NCBI RefSeq assembly: GCF_900115095.1
Contig: NZ_FOVH01000012.1
Span: 265,338 to 329,337, forward strand
Direction of reading: 5' to 3'
Source: Actinomadura madurae
GTDB taxonomy: Bacteria; Actinomycetota; Actinomycetes; Streptosporangiales; Streptosporangiaceae
DNA: 64,000 nucleotides
The number at the start of each line of letters is the position of its first letter. The first letter of the stretch is position 1. The position numbers and the translations under genes were made by a program. The notes under the pieces were generated by a model. That model had not been told where the DNA came from. It ran no database searches and saw only the letters and a program-made list of their open reading frames with translations. Shown here piece by piece: positions 38,303 to 45,154 of the stretch.

Positions 38303-38359
38303 ATCTGCGGAGGTCGGAGACGCTCCGTGACAGAGCGGTACAGAAGAAGGGGCGATCCG

Positions 38360-38752
38360 ATGACCGAGAAGGATCTGCGCAGCTGGTACATGCGCTATGC
38401 GGCGGCGCTCAACGCCCATGAGTTCGACGGCATGGACGAGTTCATCGATGACCAGGTCATGCTGAATGGCGAGCCTGGCACCCGGGACGACGTCGTCGCG
38501 GTCCTGAAGGGGATCGTCGAAGCCGTTCCGGACATTCACTGGGAGATCAAGGAGCTGCTGTTCGACCGTGACGGGATCGCCGTACGCGCGATCAACACCG
38601 GCACTCCAGCGAAGGAGTGGCTCGGTGTTCCTCCTTCCGGCGCCTCGTTCGAGATCGTCGAGTACGCCATTTACAAGGTCGGTAACGGTCGATTCGTGCA
38701 GATGACGAACCTGCACGATTCGGCCGAGATGCTTCGACAGTTGACCGCCTGA
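38360..38752 (+). CDS. SnoaL-like / ester cyclase family protein
   Basis: The 130-residue protein has the NTF2-like cone fold of SnoaL-type proteins: LRSWYMRYAAALNAHEFDGM, DEFIDDQVMLNGEPGTRDDV, VPDIHWEIKELLFDRDGIAV, NTGTPAKEWLGVPPSGASFE and VEYAIYKVGNGRFVQMTNLHD. Members bind or rearrange small hydrophobic compounds. No polyketide gene is near, so the ligand is unknown. It is the probable target of the divergent TetR regulator. GAAGGGG lies upstream of the ATG. Confidence 0.83.
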   Translation: MTEKDLRSWYMRYAAALNAHEFDGMDEFIDDQVMLNGEPGTRDDVVAVLKGIVEAVPDIHWEIKELLFDRDGIAVRAINTGTPAKEWLGVPPSGASFEIVEYAIYKVGNGRFVQMTNLHDSAEMLRQLTA

Positions 38753-38869
38753 CAGCAGGGGTCTTTGGTCGGCTTCCAGGAAACAGTCGACCAGAGACCC
38801 CGACTGGTACGGCGGCGGGCCTCATCGGTAGCGGGCGGTGTGTCGGCGGGGTGTGCAATCCTCTTGGGC

Positions 38870-40186
38870 GTGAAGATTGCGGAGCTGGTTGAGCAGTTGG
38901 CCGGAGGCGAGAAGAAGCCCGCGGGGGATGCTCTCGTTGCCCTCGGTGAGGTGGCTGTGCGGCCTGTGTTGGACGTTCTGTGCGACGAGGGGTCGCCGGT
39001 CGACTGGGTGACCAGTGCGGTGGTACTGCGCCGCATCGGTCTTCCCGCGCTCGATCCGCTGATCGAGGCCATGGCCACGGCCTCCTCCGCCGAGGTGGCG
39101 CGGCGTTGTGGGTGGGCGCATTCCGGGCTTGAGATCGACGATCTTTCTGTGTTCGTCCCGGGTTTGGGGCATCCGAGCCCGAAAGTGCGGGATAACACGG
39201 CCTATGTGCTCCAGCTCAAGGGGGCGGCCGCCCTGCCGTACGTGCCTGACCTGATCGCTCTTCTGGACGACCCCGATGAGGATGTGCGGCGGCGGGTCGT
39301 TTGGGCGCTTCAGGAGATCGGGCCTGGGGCGCTTTCGTCCTTGCGTGACGCGCGGCGCTCGTCTGGGCGGCTTCGGCGGCGTGCGTTGGAGGCCCTTGTC
39401 GCGGTCGGTGGTCCTGCCGCCCTGGGCGACCGCGACCGGGCGCTCATCCGGCGTCTGATCCGGGTGAAGCTCGCGACCGAGACGCCTGAGCCGATGCATT
39501 TGTGCGGCACCTGGTACGCCGTCCCCACCGTTGATCAGCCTGCCGTCCTGGACGCGTTCGGCCTCTCCGATCCCGAGCCCGTCACGATGCGGCTGGGCGC
39601 TTCCGCGTGGAACCACGACCACCACGCCTTCTCCGGTGAGCACCGCTCGTGCCGCCGGGTGTACGTGACCCCGCGGGTGGATGGCTGGACGCTTTTGTTC
39701 GGGGACCCCTTCGACTATCACGACGAGGAAGTCGATGCCGCCGCCGTTCAGAGCCACTGCCGTGAGCTGAGCCTCCGTTTCGGTACGGCTCACTGGTACG
39801 GCGCGAGCTGCGGAGACAGCTGGACCGCCTGGTGTGTCGCAGAGAAGGGCGAGATCGTCCGCTACTACGACATCGAGGAGCCGGAAGACCAGATCGGTTC
39901 CCACCCCGCCGAGGACGGTTATGTCCTCCCGCACATCGACGCCTTCCCCGACGATGCCTTCGACGGCGTCGACATCAACGACAGTGACGCCTTCCTGGCC
40001 CGCTATCTCCAGGTCAAGAAGGACCTTGGCATTCCCGACGACGCTCACGCGACGACCGTCGCCGCCCGCGCCTCGGTCGACCCGTCCGCACTGGGGCCGG
40101 AGACGGACGTCCAGGGACATGGCGTCGTGGCCCTGACCCCGTGCGGCCGGGAGCGCGGACACCCCCGGGGCGCCCTCGAGATCTGA
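38870..40186 (+). CDS. HEAT-repeat protein
   Basis: The 438-residue protein starts with GTG (LLG-VKIAELVEQLAGG context), without a clear Shine-Dalgarno sequence. Residues about 5-190 are alpha-helical HEAT repeats (ALVALGEVAVRPVLDVLCDE, VLRRIGLPALDPLIEAMATA, VPDLIALLDDPDEDVRRRVV, WALQEIGPGAL). The C-terminal about 200 residues form an unrecognised alpha/beta domain: AWNHDHHAFSGEHRSCRRVY, LLFGDPFDYHDEEVDAAAV, then GASCGDSWTAWCVAEKGEIV. HEAT repeats bind protein or nucleic acid. No signal peptide is seen, so it is cytosolic. Function unknown. Confidence 0.78.
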   Translation: MKIAELVEQLAGGEKKPAGDALVALGEVAVRPVLDVLCDEGSPVDWVTSAVVLRRIGLPALDPLIEAMATASSAEVARRCGWAHSGLEIDDLSVFVPGLGHPSPKVRDNTAYVLQLKGAAALPYVPDLIALLDDPDEDVRRRVVWALQEIGPGALSSLRDARRSSGRLRRRALEALVAVGGPAALGDRDRALIRRLIRVKLATETPEPMHLCGTWYAVPTVDQPAVLDAFGLSDPEPVTMRLGASAWNHDHHAFSGEHRSCRRVYVTPRVDGWTLLFGDPFDYHDEEVDAAAVQSHCRELSLRFGTAHWYGASCGDSWTAWCVAEKGEIVRYYDIEEPEDQIGSHPAEDGYVLPHIDAFPDDAFDGVDINDSDAFLARYLQVKKDLGIPDDAHATTVAARASVDPSALGPETDVQGHGVVALTPCGRERGHPRGALEI

Positions 40187-40245
40187 ACGGGCCGGGTATA
40201 CGGCCGGTAGATCTTTCGTTTTTGCTGGTCAGTGACGTTTCCGTC

Positions 40246-40270
40246 GTTTTGTTGCAGTCTGTCGGGCTAT
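40246..40270 (+). promoter_or_regulatory. Candidate stress-sigma (SigB-type) promoter
   Basis: GTTT (40246-40249), a 14-base spacer and GGGCTAT (40264-40270) fit the GTTT-N14-16-GGGTAT pattern used by SigB/SigF-like sigma factors in actinobacteria, with one mismatch. It lies 46 bases before the SRPBCC gene and would drive the three-gene operon containing LEA-like repeats. Confidence 0.45.
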
Positions 40271-40315
40271 GTCCCGGGAGTCGGGGACAACGGCCTAGAG
40301 AGCGAAGTGCTGATC

Positions 40316-41356
40316 ATGACGGAAACGGGCAACGGAGGCAACGGCGGCAAGGCGGCCCAGGACCTTCCGGTCGAGGAGCTCAAGAAGGTCGGCCGGGAGT
40401 TCGTCCAGGCGCTCATGGTGCGGACGCTGGAGCAGGCCGGCGGCAGGATCGCGGGTCTGACCGAGCGGTTGAACGACGCCGCGGAAGGCGGGGGAGCCGG
40501 GAAGAAGGCGGCGGCCGCCGGTGTGAAGAAACTCGCCGAAGGCGAGTCACCGGTCAAGGCGGGCCTCAGCGCGGGCGCGGCCGGCGCGAAGGAGAAGGTG
40601 AAGGAGGCCGTGAGTGGCAAGGGCGGCGGAGGCAAGGGCGGTGGCGGCGGCAAGCTGAAGGTCACCAACATCATCGAGCAGTTCGATGTGGGGCTGCCGC
40701 GGCGCGTCGCCTACGACCAGTGGACGCAGTTCGCCGACTATCCGAGCTTCACCAAGAAGGTGGAGAGCGTCGAGCAGGAGTCCGACGAGAAGCTCAACTG
40801 GCGGGCGCAGATCTTCCTGTCCCACCGCACCTGGGAATCGACGATCATGGAACAGGTGCCCGACGAGCGGATCGTCTGGAGGTCCAAGGGCCCCAAGGGC
40901 TATGTCGACGGTGCCGTGACGTTCCACGAGCTCGCGCCCACCATGACGCGGATCCTGCTGGTGGCCGAGTACCACCCGGACGGCTTCTTCGAGAAGACCG
41001 CGAACCTCTGGCGCGCCCAGGGCCGCCGGCTCCGCCTCGATTTCAAGCACATCAAGCGCCACATGATGACGCAGACGCTGCTGAAGCAGGAGGAGGTCGA
41101 GGGCTGGCGCGGCGAGATCCGCGACGGCGAGGTGGTCAAGACCCACGAGGATGCCCTCAAGGAGGAAGAGGAGGCCAAGGCGCGCGAGGAAGGCCAGGAG
41201 CGCGAGGAAGGCCAGGAGCCCGAGGAGGGCGAGCGCGGTCAGGCCGGCGAGGACCAGGAAGAAGACAAGGGCGGCGAGGCTCGCGAGGACGGCGAGGACC
41301 GCTCCGCGAAGGCCGAGGAGGCGGAGAAGGAGAAGGCCGAGAGCGCCAAGGTCTGA
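40316..41356 (+). CDS. SRPBCC (START-like) domain protein with charged tails
   Basis: The 346-residue protein has an N-terminal helical part and a Lys/Gly linker (GKGGGGKGGGGGKLKV), then an SRPBCC/cyclase-like domain at about 118-245: TNIIEQFDVGLPRRVAYDQW, TQFADYPSFTKKVESVEQES, WRAQIFLSHRTWESTIMEQV, FHELAPTMTRILLVAEY. The last about 90 residues are a Glu/Lys-rich coil (EEEEAKAREEGQEREEGQEP). I recall similar proteins next to gas-vesicle genes in actinomycetes, but no gvp gene is present here. It may bind a lipid or act as a chaperone-like surface. First gene of a three-gene operon. Confidence 0.75.
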   Translation: MTETGNGGNGGKAAQDLPVEELKKVGREFVQALMVRTLEQAGGRIAGLTERLNDAAEGGGAGKKAAAAGVKKLAEGESPVKAGLSAGAAGAKEKVKEAVSGKGGGGKGGGGGKLKVTNIIEQFDVGLPRRVAYDQWTQFADYPSFTKKVESVEQESDEKLNWRAQIFLSHRTWESTIMEQVPDERIVWRSKGPKGYVDGAVTFHELAPTMTRILLVAEYHPDGFFEKTANLWRAQGRRLRLDFKHIKRHMMTQTLLKQEEVEGWRGEIRDGEVVKTHEDALKEEEEAKAREEGQEREEGQEPEEGERGQAGEDQEEDKGGEAREDGEDRSAKAEEAEKEKAESAKV

Positions 41357-41437
41357 CGTCTCCGCTGGTGGCGCCGCATGTTCACCCGCGGATCCGGGAA
41401 GTCATGGGGCGGGGCAGACGGAGCATCGGGGGGAACG

Positions 41438-42667
41438 ATGGGCGACGACCGCACGTCCGACAGGCCGGAGCGTGACCGCGACCGGAACGGATCCGGCGCC
41501 GAGTCGAACGGCCTGACCGGCAGGACCTTGACGCCGGGCAAACGGCCGCATCCGAGTGAAGGGCCGGACGTCTACCTGGACGTACCGCTCGTCAAGGTGG
41601 ACGAGATCTCCCTCGAAGTCGAGAACCTGGACGCGCACGTCTCGCTCGTCGCCGAAGTGCTCGATCTGCTCAAGCTGAACGTGGGTGCGGACGTGTTCCT
41701 CGGCAGGGTCAAGCTGGAGATCAAGGGCGTCGAGGCGCAGGCCCAGCTCGAAGTGCGGCTCGACAACGTGGCCCTCATCGTCGACCGCGTCCTGACCACC
41801 CTCGACCGAAACCCGGAGATCCTCCAGCACATCGGACGCGGCGTGGAGTCGGCCGCCCGCAACATCGGCGCCGGCACCGGGACCGCGGTGGGCGAGGTCG
41901 GCAAGGGTGCCAAGGGAGCGGTCGAGGACGTCGGTCGCGGCGCCGGCGAAGCCGTCGAGAGCGTCGGCGAAGGCGCTGGGGGTGCGGTGGAGAGCGTCGG
42001 TGAGGGTGCCGGAGGTGCGGTCCGGGACGTCGGCAAGGGTGCGGGCGGCGCGGTCGAGAGCGTCGGCGAGGGCGCCGGTGGCGCCGTCCAGGACGTCGGC
42101 AAGGGCACCGGGCGCGCGGCCGAGGAGGTGGGCAAGGGCGCTGGTGAGGGCGTCGGCGAGGTCGGCAAGGGTGCGGGCGGCGCGGTCGAGGACGTCGGCA
42201 AAGGCACCGGACGTGCCGCTGAGGGAGTAGGGGAGGGCGTCAGCGACGTCGGCCAAGGCGCCGGGCGTGCGGCCGAGGAGGTTGGCAAGGGCGCGGGCGA
42301 GGGTGTCAGCGACGTCGGCAAGGGTGCGGGTGAGGCCGCCGAGGGAGCGGGCCGGGCGGCGGAGGCCACCGGCAAGGACGTCACCGACAAGGCAGGCGAG
42401 GCGGCTGAGGACGTCAGCGGCAAGGCGGGCGAGGCGGTCGAGAACGTCAGCGGCAAGGCGGGCGAGGCGGTCGAGGACGTCACCGGTGACGGCCCTGACC
42501 AGGAGGACGAATCAGAAGGCAAGAGGGACACAGAGGCGAACCCAGTCAGCGAGCAGGAGGAAACGGCTGTTCGCAACGCCTTCCACGAGACCGAGGATTC
42601 CGTGCGCGACCTGGGACGGGCATTGCTCCGAGTGATCTCCGAGCGGTCCCGTTCGAGCAAGGGGTGA
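41438..42667 (+). CDS. Protein with LEA-like 11-residue repeats
   Basis: The 409-residue protein has a hydrophilic N-terminus and a conserved domain at about 42-130 (VYLDVPLVKVDEISLEVENL, DAHVSLVAEVLDLLKLNVGA, GRVKLEIKGVEAQAQLEVRL, VDRVLTTLDRNPEILQHIGR). A long repetitive region (about 154-350) follows, then an acidic tail ending HETEDSVRDLGRALLRVISE. Repeats of 11 residues such as VGKGAGGAVES, VGEGAGGAVQD and VGKGTGRAAEE resemble group-3 LEA repeats that form amphipathic helices on drying or at membranes. It probably protects membranes or proteins in stress; this is inference. The ATG follows GGGGGGAACG. Confidence 0.75.
   Translation: MGDDRTSDRPERDRDRNGSGAESNGLTGRTLTPGKRPHPSEGPDVYLDVPLVKVDEISLEVENLDAHVSLVAEVLDLLKLNVGADVFLGRVKLEIKGVEAQAQLEVRLDNVALIVDRVLTTLDRNPEILQHIGRGVESAARNIGAGTGTAVGEVGKGAKGAVEDVGRGAGEAVESVGEGAGGAVESVGEGAGGAVRDVGKGAGGAVESVGEGAGGAVQDVGKGTGRAAEEVGKGAGEGVGEVGKGAGGAVEDVGKGTGRAAEGVGEGVSDVGQGAGRAAEEVGKGAGEGVSDVGKGAGEAAEGAGRAAEATGKDVTDKAGEAAEDVSGKAGEAVENVSGKAGEAVEDVTGDGPDQEDESEGKRDTEANPVSEQEETAVRNAFHETEDSVRDLGRALLRVISERSRSSKG
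41897..42360 (+). repeat. Tandem 33-base coding repeats (11 residues each)
   Basis: From codon 154 on, units of 33 bases recur with a V-G-[KE]-G-[AT]-G-x-A-[VA]-x-x pattern, at least ten times, later shortening to V-S-D-VGKGAGEAAEG-type and TDKAGEAAED/SGKAGEAVEN units. Identity between units is high enough for slippage, so copy number may vary between strains. Confidence 0.8.
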
Positions 42668-42669
42668 TC

Positions 42670-42924
42670 ATGGCCCGTGACGAGTTCCCCGACGACGAGC
42701 TCCGCCGCACGGCGGACATCCTCTTCACAGCCAAGGTGAAAGCCGACGAACTCCGCTTCGAGACCGCCCCCGAGAACTCGGTCGAGTTCACCGAAGAGGC
42801 CGACGCCGCGTCCGGAAGCCGCCGCACCAACCTCCCCGACAGGGTGGAGAAGAACGTCACGTATCGCAACGTCGAAGTCGACTACGCCATCGCCGCGAAG
42901 CTAGGCATCAACCGATCTCTTTGA
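42670..42924 (+). CDS. Small hydrophilic protein, third gene of the LEA-like operon
   Basis: The 84-residue acidic protein begins MARDEFPDDELRRTADILFT and continues AKVKADELRFETAPENSVEF and NVTYRNVEVDYAIAAKLGIN. It has no Cys, signal peptide or membrane segment. I chose ATG 42670 six bases after GGGG; a GTG six bases earlier overlaps the upstream stop (GTGA) and is an alternative. It is coupled to the repeat-protein gene and its last 17 bases overlap the end of a convergent gene. Function unknown. Confidence 0.7.
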   Translation: MARDEFPDDELRRTADILFTAKVKADELRFETAPENSVEFTEEADAASGSRRTNLPDRVEKNVTYRNVEVDYAIAAKLGINRSL

Positions 42925-43474
42925 TGACGGCATTGCCATCGGCGGCCGCGCGGGCGTAGAAATCGCGGACGGTGGAGAAGACCGTCGCGAGGACGCCATG
43001 TTCCACCATGTCCTCGCTCGGCGGCCATCCCCAGCCCTCGAATGAATAGGGCCGCACTTCTTTCAGGAACGCGTAACGCTCACGAATCAAGGCGTCGCGA
43101 TCGAGTTCGCGCAGGAAGCCGTCAACGGCGCGCACCTGGTCGGGGCGCAGGAGGCGCGGCACCCTATAGATCGTCCCTTCACCCATGACGAGCCCGCCCA
43201 GTACTACGTCGGCGGCGGGAGGGTCTCCAAGGTCGTGCTCCAGGCGCTCGTCAGAGAGGCCGGTAAGCAGGACGTGGAGGGCCTCCCACGTCCGGTGCGT
43301 GTCCACCTCCTCAATCTTGCACAGGGAACCGGACGGGTCGTATCCGGCATCGTTCGGCAGGTCTTCCCAGACGTCCCGCAGCCGCTTCAGCCCCGCGTCC
43401 AAACCATGCGGATGGTCGAGCACGGCCGCGACCTCGGCACCGTCGTACCTGCTCAGCCACATCCAGTAGCCCAT
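42908..43474 (-). CDS. DUF1877 (YfbM-like) family protein
   Basis: The 188-residue cytosolic protein has the DUF1877 pattern: MGYWMWLSRYDGAEV near the start, a mid segment CKIEEVDTHRTWEALHVLLT, GLVMGEGTIYRVPRLLRPDQ and a helix YAFLKEVRPYSFEGWGWPPS, then VFSTVRDFYARAAADGNAV. E. coli YfbM is of this kind; function is unknown, although family members occur near toxin-immunity loci. It follows the next upstream gene by two bases, so they form an operon. Confidence 0.78.
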   Translation of the reverse strand: MGYWMWLSRYDGAEVAAVLDHPHGLDAGLKRLRDVWEDLPNDAGYDPSGSLCKIEEVDTHRTWEALHVLLTGLSDERLEHDLGDPPAADVVLGGLVMGEGTIYRVPRLLRPDQVRAVDGFLRELDRDALIRERYAFLKEVRPYSFEGWGWPPSEDMVEHGVLATVFSTVRDFYARAAADGNAVIKEIG

Positions 43475-43476
43475 GT

Positions 43477-44232
43477 CTAGCCGTGCCGGGTCAGCCGGAC
43501 GTAGCCGTAGGGGTTGTAGAAGAAGTCGTCCTCGTCATAGCGGTCGCACGCGCCGGTGCGGAGGACCCAGCGCGGAGAGTCCTCGGTCAGCCGGAAACCG
43601 GCGCCGTCCTCGATCTCCTCCGCGCGCGGGTCGGTGAGCAGGTAGATCGCCAGCGTGTCCAGATGCACGACCAGATCGGCCAGCTCATCCCTGGTCAGCT
43701 GCGACGCCTCGGCCTCGATCTCCACGTCCGGCGCGCCCAGAAGGTGCATGCCACAGCTGTAGAGCACCTTCCCATCGGAGATCGGCCGCTTCACCCAGGC
43801 GGTGATGAGCGCGTCGGCCAGATCCTCCGCCTCGGCGCCGGACGCTCGTTCGGCCAGCGCGAGCCAGCGCTCCCGGCCGTGCGCGATGCCGCTGCTCTCG
43901 TTCTTCACGGCGGTGGCACCCGACTCCAGCAGCGCGGCCGTTGCCGCCAGCAGCCGCCGCGAGGTGTCGGCCGCCATTTCTCGCATCATCGGCATGGACA
44001 GCAAGTACGCGACGGTGTCGTGGGACTCCACGGCCGCCCAGTCCGCGTCGTCGAACGAGGCCGCGGCCATGCACGCCTCGAACGCCTCCGGCATCCGAGG
44101 ATCGGGTTCGGACTCGGAGTACTCGCGGTCGAGCACGAACCCGCCGAACCCGGACGCGACCCGCTCGACCTCCGAAAGGTCCAGCCCGGACCCGAGCACG
44201 CACAGCACATGTCGAGGACTCACTTCAACCAT
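43477..44232 (-). CDS. Hypothetical protein, DUF4261-like
   Basis: The 251-residue protein has no signal peptide. Features: VLCVLGSGLDLSEVERVASG near the N-terminus, a helical core with LLSMPMMREMAADTSRRLLA, an internal HGRERWLALAERASGAEAED, GKVLYSCGMHLLGAPDVEIE and LADLVVHLDTLAIYLLTDPR, and a Trp-rich end (RWVLRTGACDRYDEDDFFYN). The G-M-H-L-L-G-A-P-D-V-E part is reminiscent of DUF4261 but I am not certain. It precedes the DUF1877 gene in an operon. Function unknown. Confidence 0.6.
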   Translation of the reverse strand: MVEVSPRHVLCVLGSGLDLSEVERVASGFGGFVLDREYSESEPDPRMPEAFEACMAAASFDDADWAAVESHDTVAYLLSMPMMREMAADTSRRLLAATAALLESGATAVKNESSGIAHGRERWLALAERASGAEAEDLADALITAWVKRPISDGKVLYSCGMHLLGAPDVEIEAEASQLTRDELADLVVHLDTLAIYLLTDPRAEEIEDGAGFRLTEDSPRWVLRTGACDRYDEDDFFYNPYGYVRLTRHG

Positions 44233-44297
44233 CCCGGCACGTTACCGATCTTGACCCGATCATGCGATGTCGGAGGCCATCGCTACGCTCCGTCAGC

Positions 44298-44792
44298 GTG
44301 GACACCACTCGATCGGGGGATCCGTTGATCGTCGAGAGGACGGGAGACCTCCTGCGGGACGACGCGCAGGCGCTCGTCAACCCCGTCAACACGGCGGGCG
44401 TCATGGGAAAGGGCCTCGCGCTCCAGTTCAAACGCGCCTACCCCGACAACTTCACCGCCTACGCCAAAGCGTGCGCCGAAGGCCGCCTGCACCCGGGAGA
44501 GATCCTCTGCGTCCCAGTGGACGACCGCTGGATCCTCAACTTCCCCACCAAACGACACTGGCGAAGCAAATCGCGCCTCGAAGACATAGGAACCGGCCTG
44601 GAGGCCCTGGCCTGCCTCCTGGACGAGCGACACATCACCAGCGTGGCCATCCCACCCCTGGGCTGCGGCCACGGCGGCCTCGCCTGGACGACCGTCCGCC
44701 CCCTAATCACAACGACACTCGCCCCCCTGCACGTGACCGTCCACCTCTACCCACCAAACACGAAGACCCCACCACCTCCCTCAACCCGCTGA
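44298..44792 (+). CDS. Macrodomain protein, DarG-type (ADP-ribosyl hydrolase-like)
   Basis: The 164-residue protein is essentially one macrodomain: GDLLRDDAQALVNPVNTAGV, MGKGLALQFKRAYP, ILNFPTKRHWRSKSRLEDIG, SVAIPPLGCGHGGLAW. The NTAGVMGKGLALQFK loop is that of DarG, which removes ADP-ribose from DNA. DarG usually has a second domain that binds DarT; that part is missing and no DarT is adjacent. Start GTG is tentative, as no clear Shine-Dalgarno sequence is seen. The C-terminal tail is Pro/Thr-rich. It may counter an ADP-ribosylating toxin or phage enzyme. Confidence 0.82.
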   Translation: MDTTRSGDPLIVERTGDLLRDDAQALVNPVNTAGVMGKGLALQFKRAYPDNFTAYAKACAEGRLHPGEILCVPVDDRWILNFPTKRHWRSKSRLEDIGTGLEALACLLDERHITSVAIPPLGCGHGGLAWTTVRPLITTTLAPLHVTVHLYPPNTKTPPPPSTR

Positions 44793-44984
44793 ACACCGCA
44801 TCCCGCCCCGCCCGGGAGACAGCGCCGCCAGGACATTGACTGGACTGTCGGTGATGTGCCTGCAGTCCCTGTCGTGGTGGATCGCGTCCCCACCGTGCGC
44901 CGAGCAGAACATCTCTCCGGTGGAGGGCCGCAGATCGAAGGACTGCCCGTCGTAGTGGACGTGACTCTGACCGACTCCGGTCAA
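44781..44984 (-). CDS. Possible small His/Cys-containing protein
   Basis: This 67-codon frame begins with TTG and has about 80% G/C third positions. It includes VHYDGQSFDLRPSTGEMFCS, AHGGDAIHHDRDCRHITDSP. The Cys/His pattern (C-x2-H ... H-H-D-x-D-C-x-H) could bind zinc. There is no good Shine-Dalgarno sequence, and it overlaps the end of the macrodomain gene by 12 bases. It occupies much of an otherwise empty 360-base gap. I rate it as a candidate only. Confidence 0.3.
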   Translation of the reverse strand: MTGVGQSHVHYDGQSFDLRPSTGEMFCSAHGGDAIHHDRDCRHITDSPVNVLAALSPGRGGMRCSAG

Positions 44985-45015
44985 TCGTGTATGAAGTACA
45001 CGGACAACCTATCCG

Positions 45016-45045
45016 TTGATGGGATATCGAGGGATATCGTAGGGT
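45016..45045 (+). promoter_or_regulatory. Candidate promoter of the helicase-methyltransferase operon, with nearby repeats
   Basis: TTGATG (45016-45021), 18 bases and TAGGGT (45040-45045) form a plausible vegetative promoter. It contains the tandem repeat GGGATATCGA/GGGATATCGT (45021-45040). Just upstream CGTGTA-TGAAG-TACACG (44986-45002) is an inverted repeat that may bind a regulator. Confidence 0.4.
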
Positions 45046-45154
45046 CGGTTGACCCTCCCGGCCGGATCGGGTCGCCGGGCGGCGTTCCCCGCGAACTCTG
45101 TGCTACGAAGTGTGCGCAGCTCAAACCGGCGGACAATCTCGATGAGGAGAACTG

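Noticed and set aside
41897..42360. CRISPR array
   Set aside because: The 33-base periodic units are contiguous coding repeats with no spacers and keep an open frame; no cas gene is nearby.
40316..42924. Gas-vesicle gene cluster
   Set aside because: The SRPBCC gene resembles neighbours of such clusters, but no gvpA, gvpF, gvpK or other gvp gene is present.
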